NCBI GenBank assembly: GCA_900548405.1
Contig: UNSJ01000041.1
Coordinates: 1 to 16,833, forward strand
Direction: 5' to 3'
Length of the DNA stretch: 16,833 bases
Source: Candidatus Gastranaerophilales bacterium
Lineage (GTDB): Bacteria; Cyanobacteriota; Vampirovibrionia; Gastranaerophilales; Gastranaerophilaceae
Position numbers and translations under genes: made by a program
Shown here: one piece after another, positions 8,316 through 14,326 of the stretch
Numbering within the stretch: the first letter of the stretch is position 1
Layout of the letters: each line of letters begins with the position of its first letter
The notes under the pieces: generated by a model
Databases searched by the model: none
What the model saw: only the letters and a program-made list of their open reading frames with translations
What the model was told of the DNA's origin: nothing

Positions 8316-8423
8316 ATGAGAAAGTTTAGTAAAGAAGCTGTTACGTCTATTGGAAAAGTCTTGACAGAGCTCCAATGTGACGGGTCAAGCAGCTATGCTT
8401 GCGGGGGGGGGGCAGACTTTTAA
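8316..8423 (+). other. Start region and G10 tract of the prepilin-like gene, out of frame as sequenced
   Basis: The ATG at 8316 has a good ribosome-binding site (AAAGGAAG) and starts MRKFSKEAVT. It reads into ten consecutive G (8403-8412) and stops at TAA 8421-8423 after 35 residues ending CGGGADF. The pilin frame overlaps in another register. One extra G (11), or two fewer (8), would fuse this leader to the pilin, giving CGGGGRLLSSNHRGFTLAEV. As written, the gene is OFF unless slippage occurs. Confidence 0.75.
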
Positions 8424-9199
8424 GCTCCAACCATAGGGGATTTACATTAGCAGAGGTTTTGATAACGCTAGGTATAATCGGTGTGGTTGCAGCGATGACA
8501 ATGCCTGTTTTAATTCAAAATCATCAAAAAAATGTTTTAAAACAGCAGTTTAAGAAATCATATTCATTGATGCAGCAGGCTTATCAAAAAGTTTTTGCTG
8601 ATAACGGATATAATTATGAGTGTTATTATTGGGATAAAAATCCTTATGGAAATTCTGTTTGTACAAAATATAATGATGCAGGAGTATGTATAAAATCAAC
8701 TCTTGCTGACGGCTCTGAAAAACCTGCCGATTATGGCGGACGTTTCCAGGAATGTTCACAGTTTATGGCTCATCTGGAGAAGCATTTGAGTATTATCAAA
8801 AAATGTAACGGTAATGCTTTAGAAGATGGATGTATACCAAAGTATAAGGGACTTGATACATATTATAAAGATCAGAATGACAGCCTGAGCGATGATGATT
8901 TAAGTCAAAAAACTGCCGGCTGCGGCAACTGGAACCAAAAGGAAATAGAAAATAAGCGTATAGTTTATGTGCTTGCTGATGGAACAATAATTATGCTTTA
9001 TGGAACAGGACCGAGTTTATTTGCAATAGACATTAATGGACAGAAAGGTCCGAATAAATGGGGTCATGATTTATTTGCGTTCGGTACACGAGGAGGAGGG
9101 AGCAGAGCATCATATGTTGCAACACATGTATCATCGTGCTATCCTATCGAAAAGGGCGGCTTATCCACAACAAATATGTTAATAAACTCTTATAAATAA
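8399..9199 (+). CDS. Type IV prepilin-like (pseudopilin) protein behind a G10 tract
   Basis: This protein has an N-terminal methylation motif, RGFTLAEVLITLG, with cleavage expected after the Gly by a prepilin peptidase. A hydrophobic helix of about 20 residues follows, then a globular part with several cysteines. The last quarter contains an ADGTIIMLYG strand and ends near LINSYK. Proteins of this type form type IV pili or type II secretion pseudopili on the cell surface. The open frame can only start at a TTG (8399) that has no good ribosome-binding site and sits beside the G run. The natural start is probably ATG 8316 in another frame, so expression likely needs a change in tract length or slippage. 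It is followed by a strong terminator and is probably a single-gene unit with its own promoter. Confidence 0.85.
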   Translation: MRGGGRLLSSNHRGFTLAEVLITLGIIGVVAAMTMPVLIQNHQKNVLKQQFKKSYSLMQQAYQKVFADNGYNYECYYWDKNPYGNSVCTKYNDAGVCIKSTLADGSEKPADYGGRFQECSQFMAHLEKHLSIIKKCNGNALEDGCIPKYKGLDTYYKDQNDSLSDDDLSQKTAGCGNWNQKEIENKRIVYVLADGTIIMLYGTGPSLFAIDINGQKGPNKWGHDLFAFGTRGGGSRASYVATHVSSCYPIEKGGLSTTNMLINSYK

Positions 9200-9203
9200 A
9201 TGT

Positions 9204-9231
9204 AAAAGGCTCTATTTTTATAGAGTCTTTT
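9204..9231 (+). terminator. Intrinsic terminator after the first prepilin-like gene
   Basis: AAAAGGCTCTAT (9204-9215) pairs with ATAGAGTCTTTT (9220-9231), with one G-T pair, around a TTTT loop. The flanking A and T tracts suggest it could act in both directions. Confidence 0.8.
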
Positions 9232-9286
9232 ACTTTATGTTTGTGATAACATTAATATATAAAACGAAAATTATAGAGGGAAGGAA

Positions 9287-10291
9287 ATGAGTTTAACAGT
9301 ATACTTAGGGATAGACGTAGGATCAGTAACAACAAAACTTGCGCTTGTTGATGAAAAAGGTAAATATGTAGACAGCTATATGCTTAGAACAGCAGGTAAA
9401 CCTGTAATTGCAGTGCAAAAAGGTTTAAATGAACTTTTTGCTCAAAAACTTACGGATTATAACGTTATGGGTGTCGGAACAACAGGTTCGGGGCGTAACC
9501 TTGCAGGAGCTCTGGTTGGTGCTGATGTTATTAAAAACGAAATTACGGCGCATGCTGTTGCGGCAAGTATTAATGTTCCGGGTGTACAAACAATTCTTGA
9601 AATAGGCGGTCAGGACAGTAAAATTATTATCCTTCGCGATGGCATTGTTACGGATTTTGCTATGAACACTGTATGTGCTGCCGGTACAGGAAGCTTCTTG
9701 GACCAGCAAGCCAACAGACTTAATGTTCCTATTCAGGATTTCGGCTCTACTGCGTTAAAATCTTCCAACCCTGCCCGTATCGCAGGTCGCTGCGGTGTTT
9801 TTGCAGAAAGCGATTTGATCCACAAACAACAATTGGGATATCCTGTTGAAGATTTATTATATGGTCTTTGTCAGGCTCTTGTACGAAACTATTTATCAAA
9901 CCTTGCTTTAGGTAAAGAACTTCTTCCTGTATTCTCATTTCAAGGCGGTGTAGCTACAAACTCAGGTATGGTTAAAGCTTTTGAAGAAGCATTGGGACAT
10001 AAAGTTGTTGTTCCTGAAAACCACCAAACTATGGGGGCTATCGGAGCTGCTTTGCTTGCTATGGAAAATCATCAGTATACGGAAGCTCAAACTAAATTCA
10101 AAGGCTGGCAGGTAGGTGAAATGCATTTCCATTCAATTACTTGCGACTGTACAGGATGCTCTAATAATTGTGAAGTTATTACAATTGTTGAAGGCGAACA
10201 GGAAATTCAGCACGTAGAAAAAATTAAAGACATTAAAGGCAATATCATTGCCCGCTGGGGCGGCACTTGCGGAAGATGGGATATCTCATAA
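9287..10291 (+). CDS. BadF/BadG/HgdC-type acyl-CoA dehydratase activase (4Fe-4S ATPase)
   Basis: This is an ASKHA-fold ATPase. Known relatives use ATP to push an electron into a 2-hydroxyacyl-CoA dehydratase or benzoyl-CoA reductase. The 334 residues show DVGSVTTK (10-17, phosphate loop), GTTGSGR (64-70), EIGGQDSK (105-112), NTVCAAGTGSF (127-137), GRCGVFAESD (167-176) and FQGGVATN (218-225). Cys130 and Cys169 are 39 residues apart, matching the spacing of the two cysteines that bridge the 4Fe-4S cluster between subunits in HgdC. A C-terminal Cys group (C286, C288, C291, C295, C328, with GGTCGRW) resembles the segment that in large activases leads into a further domain, but here the protein ends. 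No dehydratase subunit lies nearby, so its partner is unknown. ATG 9287 has an AAGGAA site upstream. Confidence 0.9.
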   Translation: MSLTVYLGIDVGSVTTKLALVDEKGKYVDSYMLRTAGKPVIAVQKGLNELFAQKLTDYNVMGVGTTGSGRNLAGALVGADVIKNEITAHAVAASINVPGVQTILEIGGQDSKIIILRDGIVTDFAMNTVCAAGTGSFLDQQANRLNVPIQDFGSTALKSSNPARIAGRCGVFAESDLIHKQQLGYPVEDLLYGLCQALVRNYLSNLALGKELLPVFSFQGGVATNSGMVKAFEEALGHKVVVPENHQTMGAIGAALLAMENHQYTEAQTKFKGWQVGEMHFHSITCDCTGCSNNCEVITIVEGEQEIQHVEKIKDIKGNIIARWGGTCGRWDIS

Positions 10292-10314
10292 TTAAGCAGA
10301 TTATCTCTGTTTAA
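10292..10314. terminator. Possible bidirectional hairpin between convergent genes
   Basis: TTAAGCAGA (10292-10300) pairs with TCTGTTTAA (10306-10314), with one G-T pair, around a 5-base loop. It lies exactly between the activase stop and the stop of the opposing gene. There is no strong T tract on either strand, so this is tentative. Confidence 0.4.
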
Positions 10315-11059
10315 AGTTTCCGTTAGCCCAGGCATAAAGGCTTCCCATATCACTGAATTCTTTTTTGAAATCCTTGTTATTTATATATCTTAGGGTATAT
10401 TTATCATTTTCTAAATATGCGTGACCGACGACTTTGTTTGGTTTTGAATTGCTGTATCCGTAAATGATTGCATTGTTTTGAGAAGTTGTCTTTTTGGGGA
10501 GCATATCTCCATAAAATTCGGTAACTCTTTTGGCTGTTTTGTTATCACTTCCCGTAACTTCAAATGTTCTTATAAATCCCATCGGAATTCCTGCGGAAGT
10601 TTCAGTTACAAGAGAGCTGCTTAACTGTTTTAACAGGTTGCCATCTTTATCAAAAATTACTTTTTTCTTAAATATTTCGCCTGCTTTATCTCCATAATAT
10701 TCAACTTTGGTTCTGCCGTTTTTCATTACGGTAATTAATCTTTGTGAAAATTGTTTTGGACTTGCTTCAATTTTATTTAATGCTGAAAGTATTTTAGGGT
10801 TGATTTTATCTAAAACTTCTTTAGCGGTTTCGTCAACAATACGTCCGATTTCTTCAGCATCTTGTTTTCCTGCGATTAGTTTGCTATCAGCAGGTTTCTT
10901 ACCTTTTGTAATGTAATATGCAGCAAGCAGCGCGCCTCCTGCGACAGCTGTCCCAATAGCAAGTTTTAATGTTGTATTTGATTTTTCTTTCAGCTCGTCT
11001 TTAAAGGTATCCGGCTGCCCGTTAAAGTGAATTTGATTTCCTATTGAAGATACTTTCAT
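10301..11059 (-). CDS. Unknown membrane-anchored protein with an N-terminal HFNG segment
   Basis: I do not recognise a family for this 252-residue protein. A short N-terminal stretch MKVSSIGNQIHFNG precedes one hydrophobic segment (about 32-50), followed by KGKK. This predicts a single-pass protein with most of its mass on one side. Two similar short motifs, VEYYGDKAGE (119-128) and TEFYGDMLPK (180-189), suggest a repeated beta element. The C-terminus is rich in Tyr, Asn and Lys. The start ATG has AAGGAA about 6 bases upstream. The gene is convergent with the activase and divergent from the YkgJ-family gene. N-terminal tails ending in F[K/N]G seem, from memory, to recur in proteins of Gastranaerophilales, but I cannot check this here. 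Confidence 0.75.
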   Translation of the reverse strand: MKVSSIGNQIHFNGQPDTFKDELKEKSNTTLKLAIGTAVAGGALLAAYYITKGKKPADSKLIAGKQDAEEIGRIVDETAKEVLDKINPKILSALNKIEASPKQFSQRLITVMKNGRTKVEYYGDKAGEIFKKKVIFDKDGNLLKQLSSSLVTETSAGIPMGFIRTFEVTGSDNKTAKRVTEFYGDMLPKKTTSQNNAIIYGYSNSKPNKVVGHAYLENDKYTLRYINNKDFKKEFSDMGSLYAWANGNFKQR

Positions 11060-11107
11060 AAATATTCCTTTTTTGCTTATACATTTTAAAACGGAAAGTT
11101 TAATTAA

Positions 11108-11135
11108 TTGACTTTTTTTGAAAAATTTTTACAAT
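11108..11135 (+). promoter_or_regulatory. Promoter of the YkgJ-rlmN pair
   Basis: TTGACT (11108-11113) and TACAAT (11130-11135) are 16 bases apart. Transcription would begin about 20 bases before the ATG at 11163, leaving a short leader without a recognisable ribosome-binding site. Confidence 0.6.
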
Positions 11136-11162
11136 CCTTAAGATTCGTGTTATTATCTTAAT

Positions 11163-11837
11163 ATGAGCGATTTAAATACTACTTTAAATAATATGAAAAA
11201 AAAATATCGCGAGATTTTTTTAACCTCTGTTGAAGCTATACAAAAACGCGTTGACGAGATTAAACCTGACTGTGTCGGAGATATTTTTGATACTTATGCA
11301 AAAGGTTCAGACGGATATAAATGGCAGGAAGATGTTTTAAAGATGTTTGAGGACGATATTTCTCACGAAATATACAGAAAATGGAAAGAAATTCTTGCTT
11401 ACCGTAAAAATTTCAGCTGTAAGGGCTGTGCAACCTGTTGCAATCTTGCATGCAGTGAGTTTTCTCCTGACGAACTCAAAGTAAAGGCATCAAAGGGCGA
11501 TAAATTTGCAACACAATTTTTGAGTGTTTTTATTCCTTATGAATCTCAGGAAGAAGCGGAAAAGGTTTATCCCGAGTATTTAAAACTGCTTGATGAAACT
11601 ATAAGTGATAAGGTTTATTTTTATCATTGTCCTAAGCTTACCGAATGCAAACGTTGTTCGGATTATGAAAACCGTCCTGAAATATGCAGGGTTTTCCCTG
11701 ATAATCCTTTAAGTATTCTGCCCGAAAGCTGTGGTTTTTATGAATGGCGTAAAGAGGTGGAACCTGTTGCATTAATGCTTCATTCAATGGTAGAAATAAT
11801 TGACTATTATAAGACTAATATCCCTGTTAAAAAGTAA
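11163..11837 (+). CDS. YkgJ-family cysteine-cluster protein
   Basis: This 224-residue protein contains the CxxCxxCC signature of the YkgJ (zinc/iron-chelating domain) family: CKGCATCC (86-93), followed by C97. A second group is C156, C162, C165, C175 and C190, including the family-typical RPEICRVFP (171-179). The cysteines are expected to bind a metal or Fe-S cluster, but the cellular role of the family is poorly known. About 80 N-terminal residues are charged and helical. No Shine-Dalgarno sequence is visible before ATG 11163, nor before the alternative in-frame ATG 30 bases downstream. rlmN starts 11 bases after its stop, so the two are very likely one transcript. Confidence 0.88.
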   Translation: MSDLNTTLNNMKKKYREIFLTSVEAIQKRVDEIKPDCVGDIFDTYAKGSDGYKWQEDVLKMFEDDISHEIYRKWKEILAYRKNFSCKGCATCCNLACSEFSPDELKVKASKGDKFATQFLSVFIPYESQEEAEKVYPEYLKLLDETISDKVYFYHCPKLTECKRCSDYENRPEICRVFPDNPLSILPESCGFYEWRKEVEPVALMLHSMVEIIDYYKTNIPVKK

Positions 11838-11848
11838 AAGGAAACATT

Positions 11849-12868
11849 ATGGAAGTACTATCAGGACTTAATCTTGAAGAAATTCAAAAAATTACCGATG
11901 AGCTTCATGCCTCAAAATTTCGAGCAAGACAAATTCATAACTGGATTTATTTAAAATCAGTAAACAGTATTGATGATATGACTGATTTGTCAGTAAAATT
12001 TCGTGAAGAATTGAAAAAAGTTGCTCAAGTTACCGATACAAAAATTAAAGTTAAACAGGTTAGCAGTGACGGTACAATCAAGTATCTTTTGGAGTTTCCC
12101 GACGGTGAATGTGTTGAAACCGTTTTAATGCGTTTTGACAACAGAGCTAATTTAACTGCATGTGTAAGTTCTCAGGTAGGCTGTGCCGTGAATTGTTCTT
12201 TCTGTGCAACAGGAAAACGCGGGTTTATAAGAAATCTTTCATATAAAGAAATTGTTGAACAGGTTTTGACAATTCAAAGAGATACAGGATTAAAAGTTAC
12301 TAATGTTGTGTTTATGGGACAGGGCGAACCGCTTTTAAATCTGGATAATGTTTTAAAAGCTATGGAAATTTTTAATGAAAATTTCCAAATAGGAGCAAGA
12401 CGTTTAACGCTTTCCACATCAGGCATAATTCCTAAAATTAATGAACTTGCAAATCTTGATATGCAGTCAACACTTGCAATTTCTCTACATGCGCCTAATC
12501 ACGATATAAGAAAACAAATTATGCAGATTGAAAACAAATATCCTATGCCTGAACTTAAAAAGGCTTTAAAAAGCTATGTTGAAAAAACAGGCAGAAGGAT
12601 TACTATTGAATATCTGCTGATAAAAGATTTAAACGATACTTTGGATAGTGCAAAACAGCTTGTAGATTATCTTAGAGATATTAAGTGCAATATAAACTTA
12701 ATCCCTTATAATCCGACAGAAAAGAACGATTACCAAAAACCTTCCAACAATTCGACTATGCGTTTTAAATCGCTTCTCGAGCAATCAGGCAAGAAAGTTA
12801 CGGTAAGGCTTGAGCGCGGCGCGGATATTGATGCAGCATGCGGTCAGCTGCGTGGAAAAGTTAATTAG
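11849..12868 (+). CDS. rlmN: Dual-specificity RNA methyltransferase RlmN
   Basis: This radical-SAM enzyme makes 2-methyladenosine at A2503 of 23S rRNA and A37 of some tRNAs in characterised bacteria. The 339 residues show the cluster motif CAVNCSFC (C112, C116, C119) and GQGEP (157-161). The two catalytic cysteines are C105 (seven residues before the cluster, as in the E. coli enzyme) and C331 near the C-terminus. A SLHAPN segment (212-217) and YLLIKDLND (255-263) also fit the family. The N-terminal accessory domain with RARQIHNWIY (25-34) is complete. The start ATG has AAAGGAAA upstream. Its stop overlaps by a few bases the end of the convergent prepilin-like gene. Confidence 0.97.
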   Translation: MEVLSGLNLEEIQKITDELHASKFRARQIHNWIYLKSVNSIDDMTDLSVKFREELKKVAQVTDTKIKVKQVSSDGTIKYLLEFPDGECVETVLMRFDNRANLTACVSSQVGCAVNCSFCATGKRGFIRNLSYKEIVEQVLTIQRDTGLKVTNVVFMGQGEPLLNLDNVLKAMEIFNENFQIGARRLTLSTSGIIPKINELANLDMQSTLAISLHAPNHDIRKQIMQIENKYPMPELKKALKSYVEKTGRRITIEYLLIKDLNDTLDSAKQLVDYLRDIKCNINLIPYNPTEKNDYQKPSNNSTMRFKSLLEQSGKKVTVRLERGADIDAACGQLRGKVN

Positions 12869-13662
12869 AATTTTACAGGATAATTTTTAGGAATTTTCCA
12901 TCCGTTTCTCATTAACATTTCAGTACAAAAATTTGTTCTGCCCATAGCATTATACGGCCTTGCGCTCATGGATTTACAGTAGGTAATCAGCTGGTTTTCA
13001 GTAAGCGAGTTTGCGTATGTCGTTAATATTATACTGTTATTTTTATTGACTGCATAAAAGTTAAATATATCTCTACCGTCAATGCGTCTTTTTTTGCTTG
13101 GATTAATCAGTACTTTAAAAAGGTGTCCGTTTCTCGGTGCCGCAAAAAATATTAATGCTGTTCCGTTGGCTAAGGCATAGCATGCACCGTTATAATCAGA
13201 ATACATTGCAGAACCGCTTAAAGTGCCATAACTTTCAGATAAGGTTAAACATTCATTGTCAGGATATGTTTTTATAATTTTTATATATGGAGCAAAATAT
13301 TTTTCAAATACATAATGAGAGTTCTCTTTGCTCCATGATTCTGTAACATATTCTGCTTCAAATCCGTTACCATATTCATTTTCTGCAAATTTAACCGCAT
13401 TTGCAATAATTGAGTACGAACTTTTTAATCTGTTTTCAACAACAGATTTTTCATATTTTCCTATTAATGCAGGTATTGTTAAAGCTGCTACTACCCCAAT
13501 AATCCCCAATGTAATTAATACTTCAGCAAGAGTAAAGCCGAAACGGCGTTGACTGTGTCCTTTTCGCCCCTTCTTTTCGATACTTAATCTAAAAGCGTGG
13601 CCCCTGTACGCAGTACTCGGGGGGGGGGCATCCTTAATGCTTCTTCTGTAAACATATTTCAT
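12865..13662 (-). CDS. Type IV prepilin-like protein with a C10 tract in its leader
   Basis: This 265-residue protein has the prepilin motif FGFTLAEVLITLG around residue 43, a hydrophobic helix and a globular part. Its C-terminus, MRNGWKIPKNYPVKF, I associate with prepilin-like proteins of Gastranaerophilales (from memory). As written, ATG 13660-13662 is in frame through ten C (13619-13628, coding strand), giving DAPPPS, and a long, basic, Pro-containing leader. However, GGAGG directly abuts that ATG with zero spacing, so it is a poor start. A second ATG (13653-13655) sits 7 bases from GGAGG in another frame. It reads through the tract to a stop at 13584 and would join the pilin only with 11 or 8 C. 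The ON/OFF state is therefore uncertain. The gene converges on rlmN and diverges from dtd. Confidence 0.85.
   Translation of the reverse strand: MKYVYRRSIKDAPPPSTAYRGHAFRLSIEKKGRKGHSQRRFGFTLAEVLITLGIIGVVAALTIPALIGKYEKSVVENRLKSSYSIIANAVKFAENEYGNGFEAEYVTESWSKENSHYVFEKYFAPYIKIIKTYPDNECLTLSESYGTLSGSAMYSDYNGACYALANGTALIFFAAPRNGHLFKVLINPSKKRRIDGRDIFNFYAVNKNNSIILTTYANSLTENQLITYCKSMSARPYNAMGRTNFCTEMLMRNGWKIPKNYPVKF
13619..13628 (-). repeat. C10 homopolymer tract in the prepilin leader
   Basis: Ten C on the coding strand lie between the start codons and the prepilin cleavage motif. On the plus strand this reads C-G10-CA, the same context as the other two tracts (8402-8414 and 16812-16824). Runs of this length are prone to slipped-strand mutation. 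Confidence 0.8.
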
Positions 13663-13678
13663 CCTCCAATTCTCAATT

Positions 13679-13707
13679 ATTATTTACTATATTAAATAAA
13701 TTGTCAA
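13679..13707 (-). promoter_or_regulatory. Promoter of the minus-strand prepilin-like gene
   Basis: Reading the minus strand, a perfect TTGACA (13707-13702) is followed after 17 bases by AATAAT (13684-13679). Its -35 box overlaps a TTGTCA facing the other way toward dtd. It does not share the hairpin leader of the other two prepilin-like genes. Confidence 0.55.
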
Positions 13708-13727
13708 GACTATATGTTTATTATATC
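13701..13727 (+). promoter_or_regulatory. Possible promoter of dtd
   Basis: TTGTCA (13701-13706) and TATATC (13722-13727) are 15 bases apart, which is short. If used, transcription would start at or a few bases before the dtd ATG, giving a leaderless or nearly leaderless message. This fits the lack of a ribosome-binding site there. Confidence 0.3.
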
Positions 13728-13735
13728 TTTAATTT

Positions 13736-14173
13736 ATGAAAGCTTTAATCCAAAGAGTAAAAAGAGCATCGGTAACAATTGATAATGAATTGTATTCGCA
13801 AATCGGAGCAGGAATTTTGGTTCTGCTGGGTGTTGCAAAAGAGGATGACAAAGAAAATGCAGAAAAACTTGCTCAAAAAATAGCAGGTTTAAGAATATTT
13901 GATGACGAAAATGACAAAATGAATCTTTCAATAAAAGATATTAACGGCGAAATTCTTGTTGTATCTCAATTTACGTTATGCGGAGACTGCAAAAAAGGAA
14001 CGCGGCCTTCATTTGATAATGCTGCTCATCCTGATAAGGCTATTGACTTATATGAATATTTCGTTAAATGTATAAATGATAACGGGATAAAAACAAAAAC
14101 AGGAAAGTTTCGTGCTATGATGGATGTTGAACTTGTAAACGATGGTCCTGTAACCTTCTTTATAGAAAAGTAA
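13736..14173 (+). CDS. dtd: D-aminoacyl-tRNA deacylase
   Basis: DTD removes D-amino acids (and glycine mischarged on tRNA-Ala) from tRNA, acting as a chirality proofreader in the cytoplasm. The 145 residues are the usual length. The family motifs SQFTL (77-81) and NDGPVT (135-140, containing the Gly-cisPro 137-138 that reads chirality) are both present, as is the [13 protein letters not shown] start. After SQFTL the sequence [12 protein letters not shown] is slightly Cys-richer than usual. No Shine-Dalgarno sequence is visible before the ATG. It may be transcribed with downstream genes, but a strong promoter just after it suggests the next operon can start independently. Confidence 0.96.
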   Translation: MKALIQRVKRASVTIDNELYSQIGAGILVLLGVAKEDDKENAEKLAQKIAGLRIFDDENDKMNLSIKDINGEILVVSQFTLCGDCKKGTRPSFDNAAHPDKAIDLYEYFVKCINDNGIKTKTGKFRAMMDVELVNDGPVTFFIEK

Positions 14174-14326
14174 ATGAAACCTATTGCAAATATTTTTAAA
14201 TCATGTTATAATGCCAGTATTGATATAGAGTTAGAAATCGATTTTTTTTATACTGAGGAGAAATTCTTTATTAACCCGGAATTACGTTATTATTTTTTAA
14301 TTAAGAGGCTTATATTATGTATGTAA
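14174..14326 (+). CDS. Possible 50-codon small ORF between dtd and the zinc-ribbon gene
   Basis: An ATG directly follows the dtd stop (TAAATG) and opens a 50-codon frame that ends at TAA 14324-14326, just inside the next gene. It would encode a Phe/Tyr/Ile-rich peptide with a charged middle (EEKFF) and a hydrophobic C-terminus ending RLILCM. There is no good ribosome-binding site, and a strong promoter lies inside it. It may be only an A+T-rich non-coding leader that happens to be open. No family is recognised. Confidence 0.18.
   Translation: MKPIANIFKSCYNASIDIELEIDFFYTEEKFFINPELRYYFLIKRLILCM
14184..14212 (+). promoter_or_regulatory. Strong promoter of the zinc-ribbon-rimM-trmD operon
   Basis: TTGCAA (14184-14189) and a perfect TATAAT (14207-14212) are 17 bases apart, with a TG two bases before the -10 box making an extended -10. 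It implies a leader of about 98 bases before ATG 14317. That leader contains a GAGGAG at 14256-14261 not followed by a usable ATG, then the likely ribosome-binding site GAGG at 14305-14308. Confidence 0.7.
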
